NCBI RefSeq assembly: GCF_016654015.1
Contig: NZ_JAEPWM010000001.1
Location: 806,001 to 870,000, forward strand
DNA: 64,000 bases
Direction of reading: 5' to 3'
Source of the DNA: Ramlibacter ginsenosidimutans
GTDB taxonomy: Bacteria; Pseudomonadota; Gammaproteobacteria; Burkholderiales; Burkholderiaceae_C
Positions within the stretch are counted from its first letter, which is position 1. Each line of letters starts with the position of its first letter. The notes under the pieces were generated by a model. The model had not been told where the DNA came from. It ran no database searches and saw only the letters and a program-made list of their open reading frames with translations. Of this stretch, positions 37,323 to 46,146 are shown piece after piece. A program made the translations under genes and the position numbers.

Positions 37323-37814
37323 ATGAAAGTATTCAAGCTGATCCGTATCGCCGGCATCGCCGCCACCGCCCTGGCGTTGGCCTCTGGCGCTTCCGCCCAG
37401 ACGCTGTTGAATAGCGCCAACGTCTCCGTCAGCGTGAACCTGACGAGCCAGTGCAAGCTGTCAGCCGCCGCTCCGACCTTGGCGGTGGACTTCGGCACCT
37501 ATACCGCGTTCGGGGCCGCGACGACACCCAACCCGTCGATGACCTTCGACGTGTTGTGCACGCGCGGGTTCGGCGCGTCCCCCACCATCACCTGGGATGC
37601 CAACGCGGGCGCAGGCGTAATTTCCGGCCTGGCGTACTCGCTGAGCCTGGCAAACAGCGCTACTGTGCCAGGCACCGCCGCCACGGCGACGGTTGGCGCG
37701 ACCCCGGCCACGCTCACGTTCAAATTGAGCGGCACCATGGCGTCCGGCCAAGCCGGTGACAATGCTGGGGCAGGCGCCCAGACCGCTACGCGCACGGTCA
37801 CGCTCGCGTTCTGA
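37323..37814 (+). CDS. Spore coat U (SCPU)-domain pilin, CsuA/B-like
   Basis: The product is 163 residues with a signal peptide (1-25, ending ASGASAQ). The mature sequence has the SCPU domain blocks VNLTSQCKLSAAAPTLAVDF, TYTAFGAATTPNPSMTFDVLC and a closing ATRTVTLAF. Two Cys (in SQCKL and VLCTR) fit the disulfide of archaic chaperone-usher pilins. It is the first gene of the Csu-like operon and probably the main shaft subunit. AAAGGAG lies at the right distance from the ATG. Confidence 0.85.
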   Translation: MKVFKLIRIAGIAATALALASGASAQTLLNSANVSVSVNLTSQCKLSAAAPTLAVDFGTYTAFGAATTPNPSMTFDVLCTRGFGASPTITWDANAGAGVISGLAYSLSLANSATVPGTAATATVGATPATLTFKLSGTMASGQAGDNAGAGAQTATRTVTLAF

Positions 37815-37844
37815 TCGCCCCGCCTCGGCTGGCTGTACCAAGGC

Positions 37845-38219
37845 ATGAGGATGGCAGTGAGATCGATTGCACAGGGACTGATTCTGGCCTGCGCCGCGAC
37901 GCTTGCAGTGGCTGGTGCCGCCGCCGCGAATTCGCTCTCGGCGGATGTGCAGGTGAAGGTCAACCTGGTGACCTCCTCGGGTGCGTGCGGGGCGACCGCC
38001 GGCGATCCGGCCGTGCAGGTCACGTGCCAGCTGCGCGGAGGTCCGCTCGTTCCCGCTGCTGGCGCCGTGCCGTACCAGCGCGTGAGCTCGGACAGCTTAG
38101 GCAGCCTCGGTGTTGCGAAGGAACGTCTCCCCGTCTACAGCTTCGGGACGAACATCAGCAGCTGGCGCATTGTTCAGCTCGATAATGACAGGTACCTGGA
38201 GCTGACCATCGCGTGGTGA
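37845..38219 (+). CDS. Small secreted protein of the pilus operon
   Basis: The product is 124 residues with a signal peptide (ending VAGAAAANS). The mature part begins LSADVQVKVNLVTSSGACGA, resembling the first strands of a SCPU pilin, and has two Cys (SGACGA and VTCQL). It is shorter than a normal subunit, so it may be a minor subunit, an adaptor or a degenerate pilin. It lies between the pilin and the chaperone genes and is surely part of the operon; its stop is 1 bp before the chaperone ATG. Confidence 0.68.
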   Translation: MRMAVRSIAQGLILACAATLAVAGAAAANSLSADVQVKVNLVTSSGACGATAGDPAVQVTCQLRGGPLVPAAGAVPYQRVSSDSLGSLGVAKERLPVYSFGTNISSWRIVQLDNDRYLELTIAW

Positions 38220-38220
38220 C

Positions 38221-38967
38221 ATGACCCGAACATCGACAAGCAGGCGCGTTCTCTTTCTTCTCGCCGCCTGCGTCGCGGCGGCAACCGCCCACCCGGCGCT
38301 GGCCGGGTCCTTCTCCGTGAGTCCGGTGCGCATCTTCATGGAGGCGCGCGAGCGGGCCACGGGCGTCACGATCATCAACGAGGGCGACACGGACCTGGTG
38401 ATGCAGGCCGAGCTCTTCGAGTGGAAACAGAAGCCCGACGGAACCGACGATCTCTTGCCCACCCAGGACCTGGTGCTCGCACCACCCATCCTGAAGCTGG
38501 GCAGGGGCGCACGCCAGACGGTGCGGTTGGCCAACCTGCGGCCGCCGGTGCCGGGCGAGCAACTGACCTATCGGCTCATCGTGCGCGAGGTGCCGGAAGC
38601 GCTGGCACCCAAGGACGGAGTGAAGATCCAGGTGGCGCTGGCCTTCTCGCTCCCGATCTTCATCACGCCGCCCGGGGCCAAACGCGAAATGGCCTGCACC
38701 GCCACCCGCACCAGCCCCACCGCCCTGCGGGCAAGCTGCGAAAACAAGGGGCACGCATACGCACAGCCGGCGAGCATCACGCTCTCCACCCCCTCCGGCA
38801 ACACGCTGCTGACTTCCGAGATCAGGGGCGGCTACATCCTGCCCGGCGTGTCGCGCAACTTCGATCTGTCGAGCGATGGCTCGCGCATCCCGGGCGGACC
38901 TCTCAAGCTCCAGGTAACGCAGGATGACGGCTCGAAGCAGGTCTTCGATGTCCGGCTGCCGGAGTAA
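38221..38967 (+). CDS. Archaic pilus periplasmic chaperone (CsuC-like)
   Basis: The product is 248 residues with a signal peptide (ending HPALAGS). The PapD-type immunoglobulin fold is clear: FSVSPVRIFMEARERATGVT, PILKLGRGARQTVRLANLRP and QLTYRLIVREVPEAL, where the Arg and Lys anchor the subunit C-terminus. It binds nascent pilins in the periplasm and delivers them to the usher. Its 3' end overlaps the usher gene by 20 bp. Confidence 0.9.
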   Translation: MTRTSTSRRVLFLLAACVAAATAHPALAGSFSVSPVRIFMEARERATGVTIINEGDTDLVMQAELFEWKQKPDGTDDLLPTQDLVLAPPILKLGRGARQTVRLANLRPPVPGEQLTYRLIVREVPEALAPKDGVKIQVALAFSLPIFITPPGAKREMACTATRTSPTALRASCENKGHAYAQPASITLSTPSGNTLLTSEIRGGYILPGVSRNFDLSSDGSRIPGGPLKLQVTQDDGSKQVFDVRLPE

Positions 38968-41305
38968 GCGCCGGTTCCAGGTCCGCACAATCCTGTGGTC
39001 GGCCATGCTGGCGTGCAGTGTCCTCCACGCCGCGCCATTGGCCGCCCAGAACCGCCAGCCGGAAACGGGCGAGCGCGTGCTGCCGGTGGAAGTCACCGTG
39101 AACGGCGGTGCCGGCGGCATCTGGCCGATCGTCGTGCGCGACGGCGTGCTGTACGCGCCAGCGGAAGCGTTCACGAACTGGCGCCTGCTCGTAAGGCCGG
39201 AGACACCCAGCATCGACTACCGGGGTTTTGCCTACGTCCCCATCGGCGCTGTCACCGGGGTCGAGAGCAAGCTTGATGTGGACAAGGCGACGCTCCAGCT
39301 CACCGTTCCTGGCGAAGCATTCATCTCGACACGCCTGTCGCGCGAATTGAGTCCAGTGCTTCCGCGAACACCCGTGGTGCCGGCAGTGTTCGTCAACTAC
39401 GACCTGAATTACAGCCGGACTGGCGGGCCGGTGCCCACCGACGGCGTCGGCCTGATCGGTGAAGCCGGCACGAGCGGCAGATGGGGCGTGCTCACCCAGA
39501 CCTTCGTCGCGCCCAATCTCGTGGGACAGAGTTCGCAAGGACTCACGCGTCTCGAGACCACGTTCCGTCGAGACTTTCCCGACCAGGGCTACACGTTGAT
39601 CGGCGGCGACAGCATGCTGCGCACCGGGCTGCTCGGACGCAACGCTTACTTCGGCGGCGTCCAGTTCGGAACGAACTTCAGCCTGGCGCCGTATATCAAC
39701 CGCCAACCCGTGCCGTTGATTGCCGGGCAGACCAGTACCCCGTCGACCGTGCAGTTGTACGTCAACGACGTTCTGCGGCAGACGAACAACGTTCCGGCCG
39801 GCCCGTTCGCGGTCGACAACATGCCCACCCTCACCGGCAATGGCGAAGTGACCGTGCGAGTGCGCGACATCCTCGGCCGCGAGACCGTCATCACCCAGCC
39901 GTTCGTCGTGACCTCGGACCTACTTGCTCCGGGCGTCAACGACTGGAGCGTCGAGGCGGGCAAGCTGCGCCGTAACCTCGGGAGCGCGAGCTGGGATTAC
40001 GGTGATCCGTTCGTGTCCGGTTTGCTGCGTCGCGGCCTCACCAACACCACCACCGCGGAGGGACGCATTGAAGTCGCGAAGGGACGAAGCGGCCTGGGAC
40101 TCGCCGGCGTGCAGGCCGTCGGTTCTGACGTGCTCGTGCGCGCAGGCGCGATGGCGAGCCAGAACGACCGGCTGGGAAACGGCTCGCGCTGGCTGCTCGG
40201 GCTCGAGCGATTGGCGTACAGCGGCAACATGTCGCTCATGGTGGAGGGGAACAGCCGCGCTTTCCGCAGCCTCGGCGAAGAAGACACCGACCCGCCTGTG
40301 AACCTGCAGGTGGCGGCCCAGGGGAGTTGGTCGTTCCCGTGGGGTCGCGTGGGCGTGGCGCTCGCCTACCAGAAGCCGTTCATCGCCGACCCCGTGACGA
40401 CGGCTTCCCTCAACTACAGCATCCCTCTGCCAGCCCAGTCGCAATTGAGCGTGTACTACACGCGCGCGATGACACGCAACGATGCGTACACCATGGGCGC
40501 GCTCCTGACCGTGCCACTGGACCGCACGACCAACACCGCCACTTCCGTGCAGCGCCAGGGCGGACGCAACGAGTTCTATACGAGCGCGACGCACACGCCG
40601 GACGGACCCTTCGGGGTGGGCTGGCGCACGCTCGTTGCCAAGCAAGGACAGGAGCGGGCTGAGGCCGGAGTGAACTGGCTGACGCCGTACGGCCTGTTCA
40701 CTGCCGAAGGTTCGGTCCGCCCGCACGAAACCGACGTGCGGCTCGGCGCGGTCGGTGGCGCCGTGTGGACCGAAGGACAGGTGTTCGCGGTGCCGCGGTT
40801 CGACAACAGCGCCGCGCTGGTGTCCGTCCCGGGCCAGCCGCGGGTGGGCGTGGGCCTTGGCGCCCAGGCAACGCAGCGCACCGACGGGAACGGCATGAGC
40901 CTTCTGGGCGGGCTGACAGCGTACGAGGCGAACCACGTCCGACTGAACGCGAACGACCTGCCACTGTCCGCCGAAGTCGATTCGCTGGAGCAAGAGATCG
41001 TGCCGCCGTACCGGTCGGTGGCCAAGGTGGAATTCGCCGTTCGCGGCGGCAAGGCGGCTCTCATGACCATCACTTTCGACGACGGCCAGCCGGCGCCACC
41101 TGGTGCCACCGTGACCCTCGAGGGGGAAAGCCAGGAAGCCATGGTCGCACGGCATGGCGAGGCCTACGTCAGCGGACTCAAGGACACGAACCGGCTGCGG
41201 CTGCACTGGCAAGGGCACGAATGCGCGCTCACCCTGCAGTTGCCGGCCGACGCGCCCGATATTTCCCGGGTCGGTCCGCTGCGCTGCACGGGAGTACCGC
41301 GATGA
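38948..41305 (+). CDS. Archaic pilus outer-membrane usher (CsuD-like)
   Basis: The product is about 785 residues, with a signal peptide ending AAPLAAQN. GTSGRWGVLTQTFVAPNLVG, RRDFPDQGYTLIGGDSMLRT and QLYVNDVLRQTNNVPAGPFA are usher barrel and plug blocks, and the C-terminal domains close at PLRCTGVPR. It forms the secretion pore and platform for pilus assembly. The start at 38948 (MSGCRSKRR) is preferred; an ATG at 38924 would lengthen the signal peptide by eight residues. It overlaps chaperone and tip-subunit genes. Confidence 0.9.
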   Translation: MSGCRSKRRFQVRTILWSAMLACSVLHAAPLAAQNRQPETGERVLPVEVTVNGGAGGIWPIVVRDGVLYAPAEAFTNWRLLVRPETPSIDYRGFAYVPIGAVTGVESKLDVDKATLQLTVPGEAFISTRLSRELSPVLPRTPVVPAVFVNYDLNYSRTGGPVPTDGVGLIGEAGTSGRWGVLTQTFVAPNLVGQSSQGLTRLETTFRRDFPDQGYTLIGGDSMLRTGLLGRNAYFGGVQFGTNFSLAPYINRQPVPLIAGQTSTPSTVQLYVNDVLRQTNNVPAGPFAVDNMPTLTGNGEVTVRVRDILGRETVITQPFVVTSDLLAPGVNDWSVEAGKLRRNLGSASWDYGDPFVSGLLRRGLTNTTTAEGRIEVAKGRSGLGLAGVQAVGSDVLVRAGAMASQNDRLGNGSRWLLGLERLAYSGNMSLMVEGNSRAFRSLGEEDTDPPVNLQVAAQGSWSFPWGRVGVALAYQKPFIADPVTTASLNYSIPLPAQSQLSVYYTRAMTRNDAYTMGALLTVPLDRTTNTATSVQRQGGRNEFYTSATHTPDGPFGVGWRTLVAKQGQERAEAGVNWLTPYGLFTAEGSVRPHETDVRLGAVGGAVWTEGQVFAVPRFDNSAALVSVPGQPRVGVGLGAQATQRTDGNGMSLLGGLTAYEANHVRLNANDLPLSAEVDSLEQEIVPPYRSVAKVEFAVRGGKAALMTITFDDGQPAPPGATVTLEGESQEAMVARHGEAYVSGLKDTNRLRLHWQGHECALTLQLPADAPDISRVGPLRCTGVPR

Positions 41306-42183
41306 GCAAGATCCTGCACCGCCTCCTGCTCGGCGCGGCCGCGCTGCTCTGTAGCATGCCCGGCTGGAGCGCCATCACCTGCTCCACCGCAGTCAATCCA
41401 TCGAGCGTCAACCTGATCTACAACAACACCTCGGTCTCGGCTCAGGGCACGGTGGACATCACCTGCATGCGCGATCCCAGCGTCGACCCGAGCCATCAAA
41501 CCTTCTGGATCGGAATGACCCAGACCCCCGCGGGACGGAATGCGCCACTCGATGTGGATGCAACCAAGACGATCAACTATGTCGTTTACCACTCCACCAC
41601 GACGCGCGGAGTGTGGACGGAGGCCGGCAGCGCCGCTGCCGGCAGCACCGCGAATGGGGCAATCGTCGACAAGCAGAACTTCCACGCCGGCAGCACGCTG
41701 AGCCTGTCGTACACCTTCACGCTGAACATCCCCGCAGGACAGGCACCCAAGCCCGCCGGCGTCTACCTCGACACTGTACCGATCACGGTGCGCGACACGG
41801 ACGGTGCCGGCGCGATCCTCTCCACCGCGTCGTTCAACGTGTACATCAGCATTCCGCGCAGCTGCCGCTTCAGCACACCTCCCAGCGGTATCAACGTGAA
41901 TTACACGGCGTTCTCGCCGACTGCGGTCACGGGCAGCAGTTCCTTCGCCATCACGTGCACGCAAGGCACCACCTACACGATCGCGCTGGACCAGGCGCGC
42001 AGCGTCGTGCCGACCGTGGGCCTCGCGTACGGGCTCTCGCTCACCGCCAGCGGCATCAACACCGGCACCGCACTCGCGCAGCCGTACAGCGTGAATATCA
42101 GCGTCGATGCGAAGCAGCCAGGCTCCTGCAACGTGTCCACTTGCAGCGGCACCGACACGCGGACCTTGACCGTTTCGTACTGA
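41302..42183 (+). CDS. Two-domain SCPU protein, tip adhesin-like (CsuE-like)
   Basis: The product is 293 residues with a signal peptide (ending SMPGWSA). Two SCPU-like halves are visible: the first begins ITCSTAVNPSSVNLIYNN, the second SCRFSTPPSGINVNYTAFSP, ending GTDTRTLTVSY. In Csu pili the two-domain subunit CsuE caps the fibre and binds hydrophobic surfaces. Its ATG overlaps the usher stop (ATGA). It closes the operon. Confidence 0.85.
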   Translation: MSKILHRLLLGAAALLCSMPGWSAITCSTAVNPSSVNLIYNNTSVSAQGTVDITCMRDPSVDPSHQTFWIGMTQTPAGRNAPLDVDATKTINYVVYHSTTTRGVWTEAGSAAAGSTANGAIVDKQNFHAGSTLSLSYTFTLNIPAGQAPKPAGVYLDTVPITVRDTDGAGAILSTASFNVYISIPRSCRFSTPPSGINVNYTAFSPTAVTGSSSFAITCTQGTTYTIALDQARSVVPTVGLAYGLSLTASGINTGTALAQPYSVNISVDAKQPGSCNVSTCSGTDTRTLTVSY

Positions 42184-42243
42184 GCTGCGCGGCGAAGCAC
42201 GCGCAGTCATGCAGCGGAAGGGATCCGTCGGTCGTTCCAACCG

Positions 42244-42957
42244 TCACCTGCTCACCGCCAGCTGCGCGCCCGGCGCTTGCACGGCCGGGCTGCGCGCGGG
42301 ACGCGCTTCCACCTCGATGCGTGCCACGAACTCGGGCCGACGTTCCGCCGGCTCGAGGCTGCGCGGCCACTCGCGCGAACCCGGATCGAGCACCAGCGCC
42401 TGCACCATGCGCACGCCGGCCACCGTAAGTGGCTCGCCATCGACACGGCGCTCGTAGATCACCTGAATGAGGACCATCGCGTGCTGCTGGGCGGCCAGCA
42501 GCAAGGGCCTGCCCTGCGCGAGCTCATCGAGGACTTCGGGCGCGGCGAGGCCGAAGGACCGGCGCCATGGCGGAAGTGGCCGGGAAGAGATCACCACCGC
42601 GCGCCCCTGCGCGTCGTTCCAGCCACGGTTCAGGAGAGCAGCCACGGCCTGCATGCTTGCCCGCTCGTTCGCAGCAAGCCCGAACGCGGTGCGTACCACC
42701 TCGTCCTGCGGCACGTCCAGACCGTAGCGCCTCAGGATCATCGCGATGCTGGCAGCCCAGCACCAGCTGCTGGCGTGTTGCGCCTGGAACATCACGGCCA
42801 TCTCCGCCGTGCGCAGCCCAGTCACGCAGCGGACCACGCCCGCCTCAGCGGCGGGAGCGCAGATCGTCCTCGCACCAGCGGGAAGAGCGCGAAACGGGGC
42901 AAGGCTGGTCAGCAAGACCAGTGCGGGAACGATCCGCGGAACAGCCCAGTGCGCCAT
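42244..42957 (-). CDS. Secreted papain-like cysteine protease
   Basis: The product is 237 residues with a signal peptide (about 1-27). The active-site Cys66 lies in HASSWCWAASIAMILRRYG, His159 in LLAAQQHAMVLIQVI and Asp191 in ALVLDPGS, the order and spacing of the papain-like AvrRpt2/C39-like peptidases. It probably acts in the periplasm or outside the cell. The ATG at 42957 follows GAGGAGAGG. It converges on the pilus operon (60 bp gap) but is not part of it. Targets are unknown. Confidence 0.8.
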   Translation of the reverse strand: MAHWAVPRIVPALVLLTSLAPFRALPAGARTICAPAAEAGVVRCVTGLRTAEMAVMFQAQHASSWCWAASIAMILRRYGLDVPQDEVVRTAFGLAANERASMQAVAALLNRGWNDAQGRAVVISSRPLPPWRRSFGLAAPEVLDELAQGRPLLLAAQQHAMVLIQVIYERRVDGEPLTVAGVRMVQALVLDPGSREWPRSLEPAERRPEFVARIEVEARPARSPAVQAPGAQLAVSR

Positions 42958-43136
42958 GATCCTCTCCTCGTCGGAGTCCCGGGCGGGAACGGAACGCGGA
43001 GCATGCGCTTGTGAGAATGACGAGGCAATGCCCGAAGGGCAGGTGTTCCCCTCTTCAGATGAGGCCCACGGGGACCACCCGCCGAGCGGACGCGCGGAGA
43101 GCGCCGGGTGGCCCCGCCGCGCAGATCAGCGCCGCC
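42958..43136. other. Intergenic region with terminator-like hairpin
   Basis: A 179-bp gap. Arms CGGGGACCACCCG (43069-43081) and CGGGTGGCCCCG (43105-43116) pair with one bulge and lie 20 bp downstream of the DUF805 stop on the minus strand, so they probably end that transcript. The rest should hold the protease promoter; none is obvious. Confidence 0.5.
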
Positions 43137-43523
43137 TCAGACCGCTCCCGGCGGCATCGCCGCCGCGTCGTCGATATCCACCGGCACCTCGCCGAACGCG
43201 TTCGGCCCCGTCCCTGGCTGCGCCATCCAGTAGACGATCAGGAGAAAGCCGACCACCGGGATCAGCCCGACCAACTGCCACCAGCCGCTCTTGTTCACGT
43301 CGTGCAGGCGGCGGGTGCCGGCGGCCAGCCCGGGGATGAGCAGGCCGAGGTTGAGCAGCATGTTGAGCAGGTGCAGGTGCAGGATGCCGAGGATCGCCGA
43401 CACCACGAACCACGCCAGCATGAAGTACCAGAACTCCGCGCGGCCGGCGCGCCCGCTGAAGTCCGCATACTTGTCGCGCACGCACCGCATCACGGCTTGC
43501 TGGACGGCTTGCTTGAACTCCAT
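43137..43523 (-). CDS. DUF805 membrane protein
   Basis: The product is 128 residues. The DUF805 layout is visible: YADFSGRAGRAEFWYFMLAW, three or four hydrophobic segments, then GTRRLHDVNKSGWWQLVGLI, the conserved RRLHD(x)nksGWW block. It is an inner-membrane protein of unknown function. GGGAGG precedes the ATG at 43523. It lies 70 bp downstream of fliA on the same strand but is probably a separate unit. Confidence 0.9.
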   Translation of the reverse strand: MEFKQAVQQAVMRCVRDKYADFSGRAGRAEFWYFMLAWFVVSAILGILHLHLLNMLLNLGLLIPGLAAGTRRLHDVNKSGWWQLVGLIPVVGFLLIVYWMAQPGTGPNAFGEVPVDIDDAAAMPPGAV

Positions 43524-43593
43524 GGGACCTCCCTCGAGTAGAGCGTGCCCATGATACGAAGCGCGGCGTGGAACGCAAGAGAGCGAGCGGCGC

Positions 43594-44349
43594 TCAGAGG
43601 CTGGCGTTCCAGTCGGCGTCCTCCCGCACCAGGGCGCGCAGGTGGAGCAAGGCCTGCTTGTGGATCTGCGAGATGCGGCCCTTGCTCAGGCTCAGCGTCT
43701 CGGCGATGTGGTCGAACGGCACGTCCTGCAGGTAATGGCTGCGAATCACCGTCCGTTCGTGCGCCGGCAGGCCGTCCACAGCATGCAGCAGGCGGTCGCG
43801 CAGCTGCCGCATCGCCACGCTGCGGTAGAACGGTTCGACGCAGCCGTCGGCGCTCTCGACCATCCCGGTGCCTTCGAGCAACCAGCACAACGCCAGGCCG
43901 ATGCCGACCTCGGAGACGAAGCGCAGCAGGTGCTCCGGGTCCTGCGCTGCACCGGGCACCCTGCCCTGCGCGGCCATCGCCTTGACTTCCTGCAGCCGCT
44001 CGCTGCGCAGCCGCTGGCGCGCCGCGATCTGTTGCTGCTTTTCCGTCATTCGCTCGAGCCCGTCGAGGATGGCGCCATGCATCCGGCGGGCGGCGAAGGT
44101 CCTGAACTGGACCCCGCGCGCCGGATCGAACCGGTCCAGCGCCTCTACGAGACCGATCGAGGCCAGCTGCAGGTAGTCGCCGAACTCGACCTCGTCGTGG
44201 TACCTCCGGCCGAAGTAGACGCCGGCCAAAATCTTCGCGTACGGCAGGTGCATCTCGAGCAAGCGGGCCCGCGCGTCCGCATCCCCTGCGGCCCGCAAGC
44301 GCTGCCACAAGCCAGCTTCCGCTTCGGCGGGGTCGCGCCGGGGCTCCAT
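43594..44349 (-). CDS. fliA: Flagellar-type RNA polymerase sigma factor FliA (sigma-28)
   Basis: The product is 251 residues, the normal FliA length. Region 2 shows EFGDYLQLASIGLVEALDRF and FRTFAARRMHGAILDGLERM; region 4 shows LPAHERTVIRSHYLQDVPFD and HIAETLSLSKGRISQIHKQA. It should direct RNA polymerase to sigma-28 promoters. It starts 4 bp after the FlhA-FliP chimera stop and so belongs to the fliQRB export operon. No flagellin or anti-sigma FlgM is present in the window. Confidence 0.9.
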   Translation of the reverse strand: MEPRRDPAEAEAGLWQRLRAAGDADARARLLEMHLPYAKILAGVYFGRRYHDEVEFGDYLQLASIGLVEALDRFDPARGVQFRTFAARRMHGAILDGLERMTEKQQQIAARQRLRSERLQEVKAMAAQGRVPGAAQDPEHLLRFVSEVGIGLALCWLLEGTGMVESADGCVEPFYRSVAMRQLRDRLLHAVDGLPAHERTVIRSHYLQDVPFDHIAETLSLSKGRISQIHKQALLHLRALVREDADWNASL

Positions 44350-44353
44350 GGGT

Positions 44354-45061
44354 TCAATGGAAGGAGCCCACGAGCGCCTTCAGCACCAGCGCCCAGCCGT
44401 CCACGAGCACGAACACGAGGATCTTCAGCGGCAAGGCGATGGTGGTGGGCGGCAACACGAGAATGCCGGCCACGGCATCGCCCTTCACGAACTTCGACGC
44501 ACCGTCCATGGCCCCGTAGAAGCCTGCTTCCTTCTCTAGCGTCTTGCGCCGCCGCTGCGCCTCCGCCTGGTCGATGAAGCCCATGTTCAGGTCGGCATCG
44601 ATGCTCATTTGCTGGCCCGGCATGCTGTCCAGGGTGAAGCGCGCGGCGACCTCGGAGACGCGTTGCGCGCCGCTCGTGACGACCACGAACTGCACGATGA
44701 TCAGGATGAGGAACACGATCAGCCCGACGACGACGTTGCCGCCGACGACGTAGGAACCGATCGCGGCGATGACGCGCCCGGCGTCGCCCTCGGCCAGGAT
44801 CAGGCGCGTCGCCGCCACGTTGAGCGCCAGGCGGAACAGGGTGGCCACCAGCAGGAGCGACGGGAAGGTGGAGAACTCCACCGGGCGCGCCATGTAGAAG
44901 GTGAGCAGCAGGACGAGCAGGGCGAAGCTGAAGTTCGCCAGGATCAGGAAGTCCAGCAGGCCGCGCGGGATCGGCACGAACAGCACCATCAGCACGCTGA
45001 GGACGGCGAGCACCATCGCCACGTCGGTGTTGCGGCCCAGGAGCGAACGCAGCGCCTTCAT
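44354..45061 (-). CDS. FlhA N-terminus fused to FliP C-terminus (truncated export-gate chimera)
   Basis: The product is only 235 residues, while FlhA is about 690. Residues 1-202 are Flh[61 protein letters not shown] and [16 protein letters not shown]. From about residue 203 the sequence changes to [20 protein letters not shown] and [12 protein letters not shown], the conserved last segment of FliP. The cytoplasmic half of FlhA and nearly all of FliP are missing. The frame is open and in step with its neighbours (ATGA overlap with flhB, 4 bp to fliA). It is either a relic of a deletion or a product of rearrangement; function as FlhA is unlikely. Confidence 0.88.
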   Translation of the reverse strand: MKALRSLLGRNTDVAMVLAVLSVLMVLFVPIPRGLLDFLILANFSFALLVLLLTFYMARPVEFSTFPSLLLVATLFRLALNVAATRLILAEGDAGRVIAAIGSYVVGGNVVVGLIVFLILIIVQFVVVTSGAQRVSEVAARFTLDSMPGQQMSIDADLNMGFIDQAEAQRRRKTLEKEAGFYGAMDGASKFVKGDAVAGILVLPPTTIALPLKILVFVLVDGWALVLKALVGSFH

Positions 45062-46146
45062 CGACGCGCTCCATTTACGGTCGCGCGCTGCTGCCGCATC
45101 GCGAGGACCCAGACGATGATCCGCGCCACTTCCGCATGGAAGCTCTCCGGCAGCAAGTCGTCCAGGCCCGCTTCGCGGAAGAGCCGGCGGGTGAGCGGCG
45201 GGTTCTGCACGACCACGATGCCGTGGCGCGCCGCGATCGCGCGCATGGCGGCGGCGAGCTGGCCCGCGCCTTTGGCCACGACCCGCGGGGCTTCCATCTT
45301 GCCGTGGACGTACTGCAGTGCGACGGCGAAGTGCGTCGGGTTGGTCAGCACCACGTCGGCGTTGCGCGTGTTGCGCAGCGACCGGCTGCGCTGCATCAGG
45401 TCCCGGCGCAGCTCGCGCATCCGGCTGCGGATGCGCGGGTCGCCTTCACGCTGGCGGAATTCGTCCTTCAGCTCGCGGCGGCTCATGCGCATCTTGCGGC
45501 TGAACTCGCGCCGCGTGAACAGCATGTCGACGATCGCGACCAGGGCCAGCGCCGCGGCCATCTTCCAGCCCAGGCTCACGAGGTCGGACAGGGCAGTCTG
45601 CAGGAAGCTCGCGGGCGGCAGCGCCGTGAGCACGGCAAACTGCGTGCGCAACGCGGCGAGCGCCAGCCCCCCGGCGAGCCCCAGGACGAGCAGCTTCGCG
45701 CAGGCCCGGAATCCGTCGAACAAGGTGCGCAGCGAGAACACCCGACGCAAGCCGGTGGCCGGGTTGAGCCGCTGGAAGTCCACGTGCAGGGCACTCGGCG
45801 AGAACACCATGCCGGTCTGCGCGACCGAGGCGACCAGCGCAGCCAGGGGGAGCCCGATGAAAAGGGGCGCGAGGATGCCGGCTGCGCCGCGCGCCAGTTG
45901 GCCTGCCAGCGTTCCGATGCCATGGCCGCTCGCATCGACCGCCGCCACCTGCACCAGTGCCGCATGGAACAGCCGCAGCAGCGCGGCGGCGGACGCTTCG
46001 CCCTGCCACGCCAGCCACGCCACCCCGCTCGCGAACACGGTCGCGGCCACCGCATCGAGGCTGCGCGGTGTCTGCGCCTGTTCGCGCGCCTTCTGCAGCT
46101 TGAAGGGCGTCGCGGCTTCGCTGCGGTCGATGTCGGCTTCGGCCAT
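45058..46146 (-). CDS. flhB: Flagellar export switch protein FlhB
   Basis: The product is 362 residues. Four hydrophobic segments are followed by a cytoplasmic domain with the autocleavage motif NPTH at 269-272 ([19 protein letters not shown]), the same position as in Salmonella Flh[19 protein letters not shown] near the start is the usual FlhB N-terminus. It controls substrate specificity of the flagellar type III export gate. Stops and starts overlap with fliR (ATGA) and the FlhA chimera (ATGA). The gene itself looks intact. Confidence 0.93.
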   Translation of the reverse strand: MAEADIDRSEAATPFKLQKAREQAQTPRSLDAVAATVFASGVAWLAWQGEASAAALLRLFHAALVQVAAVDASGHGIGTLAGQLARGAAGILAPLFIGLPLAALVASVAQTGMVFSPSALHVDFQRLNPATGLRRVFSLRTLFDGFRACAKLLVLGLAGGLALAALRTQFAVLTALPPASFLQTALSDLVSLGWKMAAALALVAIVDMLFTRREFSRKMRMSRRELKDEFRQREGDPRIRSRMRELRRDLMQRSRSLRNTRNADVVLTNPTHFAVALQYVHGKMEAPRVVAKGAGQLAAAMRAIAARHGIVVVQNPPLTRRLFREAGLDDLLPESFHAEVARIIVWVLAMRQQRATVNGARR

